This document shows, in pieces, positions 21,714 through 32,504 of a stretch of DNA of 64,000 nucleotides. The notes below the pieces were generated by a model. It ran no database searches. It saw only the letters and a list, made by a program, of their open reading frames with translations, and was not told the origin of the DNA. The stretch is from Ophiosphaerella korrae (lineage: Eukaryota > Ascomycota > Dothideomycetes > Pleosporales > Phaeosphaeriaceae): assembly GCA_028456385.1 (NCBI GenBank), contig JALNQF010000015.1, positions 372,001 through 436,000 on the forward strand, given 5' to 3'. Numbering within the stretch: the first letter of the stretch is position 1; the number at the start of each line of letters is the position of its first letter. The position numbers were made by a program, and so were the translations under genes.

Positions 21714-24700
21714 ATGGCGGATCGCAAGAAGAGGGACAGGTATGCGGGCCCGGCGTATGAATTCGGAGCCAACTCTAGCGGTCAAGCTGGGGTGGGTGTC
21801 CCACCAGCTGTGCCAGGCTATGGAGTGCCCGCAGCGCCTGGATATGGAGCGCCCGCAGCGCCTGGATATGGAGCACCCGCAGCACCTGGATATGGAGCGC
21901 CATCGCCAGCCTACGGAGCACCTACTCCTGCGTATGGAGCTGCGCCAGCACCTGCGTACGGACAACCACCAGCGCAGGACCCCAATGCGCTCAACCAGCA
22001 ATTTGGACAGATGAACCTGGGCCCTCAGCCAGGACAGGCAGTCCCGCAAGCCCAGCAACCCATGGCTGCTACACAGCAAAACCAACTCTTTCCCTCTGAC
22101 CTTATCGCACAGCCTTTCCATGTCTCGGAGCTGTACAACCCTCCCCCACCTATCCATCTCCCCTCCAATGCCGCTGCCACGCCCTCCGAGTTTGCGAACG
22201 AATCAAGCAAATACCTGCGATGCACATTAAACACTATCCCAACCAATCATTCGCTCTTGAAGAAGAGCAAGCTGCCATTTGCCTTGGTCATCAGCCCTTA
22301 TGCTAGCCTACACGATTCTGAAGACCCAGTGCCAGTTGTGCACGACCAGGTCATCAGCCGTTGTCGGCGCTGCCGAGCGTATAGTAGGTCATTTTGAATC
22401 GTCTTTTAGGTTGAACTTTGTTAATTAAGTATGCAGTTAATCCCTTTGTTGTGGGTCTTACCGTGACGTCTAGCGTATGCACAGTTATATGCTAATACTT
22501 TTGGCAGTCCTTTCTCGACCATGGTCACAGATGGAGGTGCAATATGTGCAACCTGACAAACGACGTCCCACAGGTCCGTAATCAGCGTTGAGGTGAAGCT
22601 ACCAGAGGGAACCACGTTAGCTGACCAGCGACACACAGGCATTTGACTGGGATGCAGCACAGCAGAAGAGTGTAAGCGTATTCTCGAAGCGAATTCTCGG
22701 CTCATTGCGACCTCAATGCACATGGAGATGAGACTCGAAGTTATGCCTAATGTGTTTGTACTAACGAGATGCAGGTGGATCGCTGGAGTAGGCCTGAATT
22801 GAACCATGCCGTCACTGAATTTGTTGCGCCACAAGAATATATGGTTCGACCGCCACAGCCTCTGTGTTATTATATCATTCTCGATTGTACACAGGCCGCT
22901 GTGAACTGCGGCCTTCTTGCAGTTGTGTCGCGAGTCATCAAGGAGTCATTAGGTCGGATACCCAACGCAGATGGACGAACGCGCATTGGTTTCATGGCGG
23001 TAGACTCGGGCCTACATTTCTTCTCCATCCCCCCTGATAACAGTGAGAATAACGATCCACAACAATTGGTTGTATCTGATTTGGAGGAGCCGTACCTGCC
23101 AATGCCCTCGGATTTGCTTGTTAGTTTGAGCCAGTGCCGTACCAACATTGAGAGCTTCTTGGACCGCCTCCCAACAATGTTCCAAAACACACTTGTTCCT
23201 GGATTTGCGCTCGGGTCTGCTCTTCGCTCCGCACACAAGCTCATTTCACCACTGGGTGGAAAGCTTACGGTGCTTGCTGCGTCACTGCCAAATGTCGGGC
23301 ATGCTGCATTGAACCCCAGGGAGGACAAATCCTTACTTGGTACCGGCAAAGAAACTAGCCTGCTACAGCCTGCCAACAATTGGTACAAGTCATTTGCCGT
23401 AGAATGCTCTAAGAACCAGGTCTCCGTCGATATGTTCTTGTTCTCATCACAATATCAGGATGTTGCAACTTTGAGCAACCTCCCGCGATTCACGGCCGGC
23501 CAAACGTACTTCTACCCCGGGTGGAATGCCGTCAGAAACGAGGACGTAGTGAAGATCGCAACAGAGTTGGCAGATTATCTGTCAGCTGAAATTGGGTTGG
23601 AGGCCGTTCTACGTGTACGCGCTACTACTGGATTGCGAATGTCCGCATTCTATGGCAACTTTTTCAATCGCTCGTCCGACCTATGTGCATTCCCTGCCTA
23701 TCCCAGAGATCAAGCAGTTGTTATCGAAGTTGCCATCGATGAGACGATTAGCAAACCCTTCGCATGCCTTCAAGCAGCTGTTTTGCACACTACTTCGAGC
23801 GGTCAACGCCGTATTAGGGTGCTCACTCTTGCTGTACCAACCACAGAGAGTTTGGCTTCGGTTTATGCTTCAGCAGATGCGCAAGCGATCACCACCTATT
23901 TCAGTCACAAGGCTGTTGAGCGCGCCTTGTCAAGCGGACTTGATCCTGCGAGGGATGCACTTCAAGCAAAGGTCATTGAAATTCTATCAACTTACAGGAA
24001 AGAGTTGGCGGGTGGCAGCATGGGAGGCGGTGGCCTACAGCTTCCCCAGAACCTGCGTGCCCTTCCAATCCTTTTCTTGGGTCTCATAAAAAATGTTGGT
24101 CTCAGGAAAAGTGCTCAGATACCTTCCGATCTTCGATCAGCTGCACTTGATCTTCTTTCCACACTTCCTCTTCGATTGCTAACCCAGTACATCTATCCAA
24201 GTTTTTATAGCCTCCATGTATGTTTTTACTAGAGCGAACAAGATGTGTTTATTAGCTAACAGAAGTCAGGATATGCCAGATGATGCTGGCGTGCCAGAAC
24301 CTACCACAGGCCAGATTACAATGCCACCCTCGATCAACCTTTCGTCTGCCGCCATTGTACCATATGGTTTGTATTTGTTGGATGACGGTGTCAATCAGTT
24401 CCTGTAAGTTTCATATGTGATGCAGTCTTCACCGGTAAAGCTAATGCTGTTAGATGGATTGGCCGTGATGCGGTGCCAGCACTTTTAGCGGATGTCTTCG
24501 GCGTGGAGGACCGTACACAGCTGAAGCAAGGGAAAACCTCGCTCCCCATTTTGGACAACGAATATTCTGAGCGAGTGCGAGCAGGTCAGTCTATTTGCAC
24601 CACTTTTCATATTCGCAATATATTGATCTTTACGCAGTCGTTGAAAAATCAAGAGACCACAAATCCAAGGGCGTGGGAAGCATCACCCTCCCAACCCTAT

Positions 24701-24917
24701 ATATTATCAAAGAGGATGGTGACCCGAGTCTCAAGCTGTGGGCGCAGACATTGCTAGTTGAGGACCGAGCAGACCAAGGCGAGAGCATCGTCCAATGGAT
24801 CAGCAAGCTTAGGGAAAAGGTATGTCCAGACCCCGAGGACCTGCCACTGATACTGTCAACGTGGCCGGATTGATACGGGACCTGAGTTACTGACTTGATG
24901 GCTAGGTCGTGCAGTAA
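21714..24917 (+). CDS. SEC24: COPII coat cargo-adaptor Sec24
   Basis: Nine coding exons: 21714-22383, 22437-22450, 22508-22573, 22639-22671, 22775-24217, 24270-24403, 24454-24584, 24638-24819 and 24906-24917, giving 894 residues with every junction in frame. Sec24 pairs with Sec23 in the inner COPII coat and selects cargo leaving the ER. The N-terminus is Pro/Gly/Tyr/Ala-rich with tandem PAAPGYGA units. The zinc finger (CRRCRAY ... RWRCNMCN) is assembled from exons 1-3, then come FDWDAAQQK, the trunk with YYIILD, the beta-sandwich, the helical region and a C-terminal gelsolin domain ([16 protein letters not shown]). Exons 2 (14 nt), 3 (66 nt), 4 (33 nt) and 9 (12 nt) are very small. They were found by matching the conserved [20 protein letters not shown] order, quoted here across the splice. 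Confidence 0.95.
21808..21902 (+). repeat. Tandem 24-bp repeat coding PAAPGYGA in SEC24
   Basis: About four near-identical 24-base units in the Sec24 N-terminal region. The first copy is degenerate and the others differ by only a few bases. They encode Pro-Ala-Ala-Pro-Gly-Tyr-Gly-Ala units. Confidence 0.9.
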
Positions 24918-25619
24918 GCATCACGGTGTGGGCACGCATAGATGATGAGCTACAGAAAGCCCAAGAAGCACACGCAATTCTTGGAGCGAATCGGTGGGCT
25001 GTGTATGTGTGCAGAGACTTGTTTAGAATATCAACATTTAGAGCGACACAAGTTTGCCAAATTCATCAAAACCCTATCTTGACTTCGTGACTCGAATGAG
25101 ACGTTCATATTCTCAGGCTTATCGTTGGTGTTGCGCGTGCCTCCTACTGTGCAACTAGAGATGTGCGCCATCGCTACACGACACAGGGGCGTATGATGGT
25201 AAGACGTATGACAGTCAGATTTTTGCATGTTGTCGTGACGGAGCATTGGGTAGTGTTGATTTGTCTGTAGTCAGGTATTATTTGGGTGTGAGATGGTAAA
25301 GAATTTGTGTTGTGTCGCTCCATTTCAGCTCTATCCTCTTGGCGATGTTGGTAGAGGGTGTCCCAGTTGGCATGATCGCCCATCCGCAGGACGAGGGTAT
25401 TGTGTTCTCCAAGACGAATAAAACTTAGAAGTTTTTTGTTGTACAATATGTTTGAGATGGAGCCAAGAGTACAACCTTGACAGAAAAGGACTAGTGCATT
25501 GGTTCGTTTAACTATTACCCCGCACTTGGAAGTCCCAAAGGAAAACGCAGTTCTGTATGCGGGCGATATCTCCATAAATATGTACTATTAATTTCTCGTA
25601 ATACCCATAAAACCCTCAT
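24918..25619. other. Intergenic region, SEC24 3' flank to tRNA
   Basis: Only short open frames without recognisable features. Nothing else is seen. Confidence 0.5.
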
Positions 25620-25705
25620 GGGCCGGTAACTCAGTGGTAGAGTGTAGGACTGCAGTTCCCCAAGACCGTTTTCCCGAAGTCACCGGTTCGACTCCGGTTC
25701 GGCCC
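25620..25705 (+). tRNA. tRNA-Cys (GCA) with a short intron
   Basis: The cloverleaf can be folded by eye. The acceptor GGGCCGG pairs with the 3' end (one G-U). The D arm is ACTC/GAGT, and the anticodon loop CTGCAGT has GCA at 25652-25654. The T arm is ACCGG-TTCGACT-CCGGT, with a consensus B box GGTTCGACTCC at 25685-25695. The 86-base gene is too long without an intron; removing about 15 bases at 25656-25670 gives about 71 nt. Weak points are an A-U instead of G-C pair at the base of the D stem (altering the A box) and an A-C mismatch in the anticodon stem. A T8 run follows. Confidence 0.85.
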
Positions 25706-25711
25706 TGATTA

Positions 25712-25719
25712 TTTTTTTT
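25712..25719 (+). terminator. RNA polymerase III terminator of the tRNA gene
   Basis: A T8 run seven bases after the tRNA, followed by further T-rich sequence to about 25770. Confidence 0.8.
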
Positions 25720-26272
25720 ATTTTTATTTTTTATTTTAGCTTTTTTGGGCTTTTTTGACTTTTTTTTCGCCGCTCTTTTACCAAACGATCAAGCCCGCAA
25801 GTCATCATGACCCTTACAGTAAGCTGGCTACGGCATATGCATAAAGACTATTTGTGGTATTCTCTGAAGGCAACATTATGCCGATTTACTCTAACTGCTA
25901 CCGAATTCCTTTGAAGCACCAAGATGCACAGGGGACATGCAGATAGGCGAAGTCTGGTGGCACTTTTTTCGCCTACGGTGGGTTGCCCCTCAACACCACG
26001 CCGCCATGGCCACCACGGACCAGGCTCCTGGCGGCTGAAGGGCTCATGTGTTTGGCTGGTTAAGCGACGCCCGCATAAACCGGCACGCGTAAACCGTGGC
26101 TCGACAGTGTACCAGAGTTTCACCCGGATTACCTAGTTGATTGCATGTCCAGTCGCAAGGAATTGGTCATGATGACCCTGCGTGATCCACGCCCAACTAT
26201 GGCACCAGGAACCAGGAACCGGATGCCTGCGGCCCTCCTCTCCTGGACAGACGGCAGGCATGTGCAGGACTA

Positions 26273-26304
26273 GAGGCAGAGGCAGAGGCAGAGGCAGAGG
26301 CAGA
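26273..26304. repeat. (GAGGCA)n hexanucleotide repeat
   Basis: About five copies of GAGGCA in direct tandem. Confidence 0.9.
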
Positions 26305-27392
26305 AAGCGAGTTGCCCAAGGCCGGCACAACCGCGGATGCTAAGTCGTTCGCTTCGGCAAGGTACAAGAGGTACAAAGTGAGTCCGTGGATCATGTTCGA
26401 GTCCCCTGCATCGGCGCTTGCCCACGCCCTTGGCGGTGCTAGTGTGCAGCGGGCATGCGCGTCAGCCAATTGCTCGCGCTGGAGGTGGGCTTGTTTGGGA
26501 TTCCGGACCCCAAGGCGAAGCTGGAGCATGCTGGAGCGCGGCGGTGCGAAGCTGGAGAGTGGGCAGGCCGCCGAGGACTAAACGTGAGACCAGGCTGTGC
26601 GTGGTGAGCCAGCGCCGCTGGTTGGCACGGCATGTGAAACGCGGCGGTGAGGGCTGCTGTCCCGCCCGGCCATGACGTGGAGGCCTTTGTTTGTCCGTCT
26701 GCAAGGCCAAAGATGAGTGTCGGGCGTCAGCATCAGCTGGTGCTAAGTACCCAGACAGCAGATGCAGGATCTGCGCTCAGCAAGGGCATCGGCCAGGTCG
26801 CATGGTGTCGTCCCATCCCAGCCCCTCCTCGCATGCACTCCTAGACGGATAGATACTGCTGTCCTGCGGCCTGCCTCCTGCACCCACCGACACTTGCTGC
26901 CTCTGCTCGACTGGACTGGACTGCCCTTAGCTTGTGCGCTGTTCCTGGTACCTGTCTGTGCTGCACTGCTGCTGCTCGCGCCCCCGTGCCGCGCAGTGCA
27001 TCGAGTCCAAAGAGGGGTGCCTGTAATCTGCCCGCCACTCGAGGCACACCCGCCTTATCGTCGCATCGCATGCTCGCTGCCAAACTCCGAACGTCCGTCA
27101 TCACCACGGCTGCGCGCTCGTGACAGCCAGGCACCGCTGCCCTTCACCACCACTGCCTTCACCACCACTACCCCCCACAGTGCTTACCCACCCGCTGCTG
27201 CTCCCCGCCGGGCCCTGTCTCCGCATGTTGTTGCAACGCCGCTCTCTTCTCGTCATCATATCCGTTTCAGCCTTCTGGCACCCACTTTCAGGCAAGAACC
27301 ACCCGCTGTATCATAGTGATTGCCCCGCCGCTCGTCTGGCCACTATTTCTTGACCTCTGCTCGTCTATGCTACCTGCCACCTTCCGCCAAAC

Positions 27393-29662
27393 ATGTCTAC
27401 ATTCCAGGCTGTCAACACAACCCTGACCGTGCCTGAGCCGCCTCCAGGGCGTGCCGGAGACGAGACAACGCCCACAACACCGCGGCCAAACACCAGGTTC
27501 TTTCCAGACTCCAAGGCTGCCGACGACATCCGTGCTGATGACCCGTCTGCCAAAACCCCGACCCGCAACAGCTTCGCTGGCCTCGTCGGCCAGCGGCCAC
27601 TGCCTGGCTCTCCATTCACCCCTTCGCGCGAGTTGAGTGAGACGCCCTCGGCCAAGAGCGAGACGAGCCAGGGAAATTCCCACAGGTCCACGCAGTCTGT
27701 GGCTTCGCAAAGAGACGTGGAGATGGGCGAAGGCGAAGAAGACGACAAAGACGGGTCTGACAACGAAAGCGTAACCAGTGACACCAACAGGCCGTCGAAG
27801 AAAAAGAAAGGCCAGCGATTCTTTTGCACCGACTTTCCGCCCTGCAACCTGAGCTTCACGAGGAGCGAGCACTTGGCAAGGCACATTCGGCAGGTGCCTC
27901 GCTCATCAAGATGGTCCAAAGGCTAACATCATACAGTAAGCACACAGGCGAACGGCCATTCCAGTGCCACTGCTCCCGGAGATTCTCACGCCTTGATAAT
28001 CTACGACAACACGCCCAGACAGTGCATGTCAATGAAGATATACCGGCCGAGTCGCTTGCAGCAACTGGAACACGCTTCCAGAGGCAGATCCGAACCGATC
28101 GCGTAAGACCACCTGGAAACCGCTCCAGGGCAAATACTCTAGGAAGCACAGGAGGACATAGTCGGGGACATAGCAGGAACTTGTCAGCCTCAAGCATAAC
28201 TACCGGCATGTCGAGCATAAGCGTCGCTCAGTCACCAGACGTGAGGCGTCGACCACCACCACTGGCTATGGCCAGCGACAGCTCCGCACGAGCGCGTCTC
28301 TCACTAAACACGATAGATGCGTACAATCCGCCTTTGATGGGCAGCCCTGGACCGCAAATTGTTGAGTATGACGCACAGTCGAATGCCCCCACTACACCAA
28401 CATCAGCCACTTTCTCCACAGCCGGAGGAAGCCCTGCTCGCTTTGGATCAACTATGCAGTCACCAGTATCGACTTCATCCCGGCCTGTATCGTGGACCGG
28501 TCCCCCACCACCTAACCGACGGTTGTCCATCCCCTCTGGTGGCAACCCCTTCGCAGGTGCACCAGGCCAGGCCCCCCCGCCATACATGACACCTATACAA
28601 TCATCTGCTGCCCCGACCTTCTCTGGTCAAAGCAGCGTGTACGCCAGTCCTGCCACATCCAACTTTTCCGAGTCTAGAAGGGATTCCAACGCAGACGCAG
28701 ACTGGAGAAGACGCACCTGGCATCCCGGGGTGTATAGTGGTCCACGTCCAGCAACGAGTGGACTGGGTTATCACCAAACGCCTGACGCTCCACGGCCATC
28801 ATACACTTCGCAGCCAGCAGCTTCGCAGACCACTAGGCTCCCTGGTATTGAAAGCTTTGACTACGCCCCCCCTTCCCTCCTACTTCCACGGCGACAACCT
28901 AGTCCGATGCAGGTGGACGCTCCAGCCCGCCCACTTACCTACCATGCACCAAATGAGCCCGCGCATAGTAGAGGTCATGAGAAACGAAAAAGCATCTCAT
29001 GGGAAGCTGCGCTACAGAAAAACTTCAGTCGTCCCGAACTTGCAAGCTCATCACAACAATGGCCAAGCTACACAGGAAGCTCCGGGCAGCCAGCTGCCCG
29101 GCCGACAACAGCACCGCATGGCTATTTCAGCCACCGCCAGCCGATACATCCTCCTCAGCCGATTCATATACCTCCAATTGATTCTCCAAGATCTTCACAG
29201 GAGCAGCCGGTAACGCCTCGCAAGAATAAGCGACAGGCTTGGTATAACGGTCCCGTCACACAACCAGCCCGAGTTTTGCAGCGCACATCCCCGGAGGACT
29301 CAAGCAGCAGTGAAGGGGTTCCCACGCCAGGCAACACGACAACGAACGAATATCACCCTGCAATTGTGCACAGTAACGGCTTCGTCGAAGCGCATCCTCC
29401 AGTGCCGCCTGTTGATGATCACAAGTCGGGCCCAAAGGCTTCAATCATGGATAGGCCGCATCCGCTTCATTCCCCTACCTACCCACAGTACCACAGCCAC
29501 AGTCTATCCAGCTCAAGTTATCGTCCGCAGCGTGAACCTGAAAGAGGACCAGTCACTTTCGGCCAACCCTTGCCTCAGCCACCTGCCAATGACATGCGGC
29601 GATTGCAAGCACTTGTAGCTGTCGCCACTGGCGAACAGCAAGCGGTGGAGAATCCATCATAG
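27393..29662 (+). CDS. C2H2 zinc-finger transcription factor
   Basis: Exons 27393-27893 and 27941-29662 encode about 740 residues; the intron has a GGCTAAC branch point. It lies between the two zinc fingers and gives HIRQ-HTGERPF. An acidic patch ([14 protein letters not shown]) and a basic nuclear-targeting-like stretch (PSKKKKGQR) precede the fingers. Finger 1 is C-x5-C-x12-H-x3-H ([13 protein letters not shown]...). Finger 2 is unusual, C-x1-C-x12-H-x4-H ([18 protein letters not shown]...). The remaining ~560 residues are Pro/Ser/Gln-rich and probably disordered. This arrangement resembles a conserved family of filamentous-fungal C2H2 regulators, but I cannot assign an orthologue or targets. 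A long GC-rich leader precedes the ATG. Confidence 0.88.
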
Positions 29663-30482
29663 ACTCTGTTACATACCAAGACACACGATGCACTCGATGG
29701 CACCGTTACACTATTATTTCCTAACATTACTTTATGCATGCACACGACGCTACGACAACGACACACGAATTTCTTTGATTTTGACGCCATGATTTACATC
29801 TCTGATCTGGTCCAGTACCATATGACATGTCAACTCGCTTTGGTTTAGCTGATGGAGCGGACTGGTGTTGACGCTTTTGAAGATACCCATGCGGCCTTCC
29901 TACTCATACCCTGATTTGGCATTTAGTTTTCTACCATGCGATCGTGGGCGTTTCCAGCATTATGCTTTTCAGTTATTGGAATGTTATGGATATTATGGGA
30001 TACCAAATCGTACCACAATAGGGGTTGTGTGGTTTGAGTTAGGCGGGTGAGTTTGGCTCGGGGTTCTGTTCGCAAGCCTTTGTTATCTGATTCTGCTTGC
30101 TATTCTGCGAATGATTCTCATTGGTGGGGAAATTGGCCGAGGCGGAGGAAGGTAATGGCAGGCGAGCTGCAATGTGAACCGTGTTTGGGCAATTTAAGCC
30201 TTGTATTTATTTTCTTGAGCTTTGAGACTTCCATGCCTGTCTTCCGAAACTCCACTCCTTTGATTCCCACACATGTGCCTAACTTGTTGAACAATCGGAT
30301 GTGACCCTGACTGGATTTTGAATACAGTATTCAGTGTTGAAAGGAAGTACATTTGGCTGGTGAGAGTGTTCTTTAGTAATGGAGTCTATTATTGTGAACC
30401 TCGCAATAGAACCTTGCATTTGTTATTCTCAATACTTTGCCATACTTGCCCAATATGGTAGGCTAAGCTCGGACCCACGCTA
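29663..30482. other. Intergenic region, no gene seen
   Basis: It holds the 3' flank of the zinc-finger gene and the promoter of the next gene. Open frames are below 90 codons and featureless. Confidence 0.5.
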
Positions 30483-32024
30483 ATGCACGCCGGCTTGAAA
30501 GTCTGTAAACTTTCTTGCACAGCATCACTTTCTCTTCCTGGCGTCCAATTCCGCCCGAGGCCACTGTCCATGTCGCTATGCTCGCATGCAATTCGAAAGA
30601 TAACGCATTCACATGCCCCTACACCTAGATCATTGCTGCCGTTCTTGTACCAGACCACTACCATACAACAATGGAGACCTGCCACACGGCTGGCTGCGCA
30701 CCGCACCTTCGCATCACGGTCAAAGTCAGGCACCGACGTACCATTAGACGAATGGCTCAGTAATGATGATATGGAATCTACACATAGCGCCTCGCCAAAC
30801 AAGCATTATATGCCGCAAACTTCGCATCGTACCTTTGTGCCACGATCAGATTTCCTAGAAGACATACCATTCGAAGATAACTTTGGGAATCGGTCCTCAC
30901 CCGTGTCCGAAACCCCTTCTGCACACAAAACAACTATGACCAGCACCGAGCGAGCGGCATTTGAGAAGCTGTACAAAACATTCAATACTCAGGGCCAAGG
31001 ACGATCAAAGGACGAGAGTGGAGAACATGAGGAGCTGGATCAGATAGCGGATGAGTACTGGGAAGATGATGAAGATGCCTCAGATAATGTGGTCGATCGA
31101 GCGGTTTTCGATGCGGTGTTACGTGGTCCACAACGGCCGGGTAATGTGGACAAAGACAAGATTGGTACTGAAAATGAACAAGAGTATGACGACCCGAAGA
31201 AGGCACGAATCATGGCAGAAAGGAGGGAACTTCGGTTAGAAAAGATGCAAATTAAAAGGCATTGCCAAGGAGAATACCAACGGGTCGTCCATCTGTTCGA
31301 GGCTGCCCAGACAGATGATGAGCTTTGGAAAATCCTTGAACGCGAGGTCTTCAACCAATTACGCTCAATAAACTTCGATAAAGCCAATCCAACGAAACTT
31401 CCTCCTATTGGTGCGCGGACAGTTATGTGGGGCCCTCCAGGCACTTCTAATACGGTTGACCGGCGCGTTCTTTTTCGAAACTCTTCCCGAAACATTGTTA
31501 AAGCTCTCATGGTCCTGCGCGAGAACTTCCCTGCCTCTCCCCTCCCCTTCAACATTGTGCCCTCTCTAAAAGCCATCGGTCGCGCACCCTACGCTCTCTG
31601 TGTCACAACAACTCTTTACAAACTTCTCATCCGAGCAGCGTGGATACAACAATCCTCATATACCCTCATTGACGAAATTCTCTGTGACATGGATGCCAAT
31701 GTCATATCCTTTGACTTTAGCATTTTGGCCCTTCTGGATAGCATCATCACTGAGCATGAGCAGGCAAGGGGTGGCTCATTTGGTCAGGAACTACAGAAGT
31801 TGTTCAGCATGGATATGCAACTTGAGGGTCTAACCAAAGTCACGGAGTGGAGAAACCTCATAGCAGAAAGGTTAGGTGTACAAAGTTACAGGAAACAGCA
31901 ATGGATGCCAGGCGATCATGAAAAGAAGCCTAGTAGTAGAGTATTGGGTAAGTTTAGGGGCACGGAGGTTATTAATGACTTGCTTGAGAGAGCGGATTCT
32001 GTGGGGTACATCCAACGCCAGTAA
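30483..32024 (+). CDS. Mitochondrial Mtf2/Nam1-like protein (probable)
   Basis: A single exon encodes 513 residues from ATG 30483; a second ATG at 30570 (MSLCSH) is also possible. The N-terminus is rich in Arg, Ser, Thr and Ala and poor in acids, as in mitochondrial presequences (MSLCSHAIRKITHSH, then HRTFASRSK). The middle is acidic. The C-terminal half (about 240-470) is helical with repeated hydrophobic patterns: VVHLFEAAQTDDELWKILER, NIVKALMVLRENFPASPLPF and LYKLLIRAAWIQQ. These resemble the Mtf2-like C-terminal domain of fungal proteins acting in mitochondrial RNA processing and translation, a PPR-like context. The assignment rests on remembered family pattern and predicted targeting, so it is moderate. 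Confidence 0.6.
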   Translation: MHAGLKVCKLSCTASLSLPGVQFRPRPLSMSLCSHAIRKITHSHAPTPRSLLPFLYQTTTIQQWRPATRLAAHRTFASRSKSGTDVPLDEWLSNDDMESTHSASPNKHYMPQTSHRTFVPRSDFLEDIPFEDNFGNRSSPVSETPSAHKTTMTSTERAAFEKLYKTFNTQGQGRSKDESGEHEELDQIADEYWEDDEDASDNVVDRAVFDAVLRGPQRPGNVDKDKIGTENEQEYDDPKKARIMAERRELRLEKMQIKRHCQGEYQRVVHLFEAAQTDDELWKILEREVFNQLRSINFDKANPTKLPPIGARTVMWGPPGTSNTVDRRVLFRNSSRNIVKALMVLRENFPASPLPFNIVPSLKAIGRAPYALCVTTTLYKLLIRAAWIQQSSYTLIDEILCDMDANVISFDFSILALLDSIITEHEQARGGSFGQELQKLFSMDMQLEGLTKVTEWRNLIAERLGVQSYRKQQWMPGDHEKKPSSRVLGKFRGTEVINDLLERADSVGYIQRQ

Positions 32025-32504
32025 TCTAGTGCTCAGCAAATATGTGGTGGGAAATGGGCCTGTGAGCAGCGAATCTTTGTGATATCAATAATAGTTCTCA
32101 AAGCATCTCGAAGAATCCAAATTTGAACACATAGGTCGTCATCATGTGATTGTTTTCAATAATGTTGAAAGGAAGGAAAACTGCCGCCACCTTGAATGAA
32201 GCGAAACAGTCACATGTTGCCGTTGAACCGGGAACGGGTTTAACAGCATTGTAGTCCGAAGGAGAGAAGTGAAGGTAGATGATGATCAGGGCGATATAAT
32301 CTACATGTAGCTTACTCTATACCCCACAAATGACTATTGAAAACAACTCCAAATACGTCAGTCTCCTCCTCCCCGGCCCATCGCTCCCATACATCATCAC
32401 AATCCCCGCTAAATGCACGAAGACGTAGCAATTAAACCAAAATATGCATAATCCTACACTGACATGAATTCAACTGCGCCTTACCATGCATGCATCCCTA
32501 AAAT
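32025..32504. other. Intergenic region between convergent genes
   Basis: 3' flanks of the Mtf2-like gene and UBR1. Nothing else is seen. Confidence 0.5.

Larger units (their letters stand above)
25706..27392. other. 1.7-kb upstream region of the zinc-finger gene
   Basis: T-rich just after the tRNA, then increasingly GC-rich and pyrimidine-rich toward 27393. It contains a GAGGCA hexamer repeat. Open frames on both strands are long because of GC content, but none has a recognisable domain. The last several hundred bases probably include a long transcribed leader with upstream ATGs, as is common for fungal regulators. Confidence 0.5.

Noticed and set aside
26762..27316. 184-codon plus-strand frame before the zinc-finger gene
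   Set aside because: Pro/Ser/Arg-rich translation of a GC- and pyrimidine-rich leader, with no domain.
27288..27919. Two minus-strand frames antisense to the zinc-finger gene
   Set aside because: Composition shadows of a clear plus-strand coding exon.
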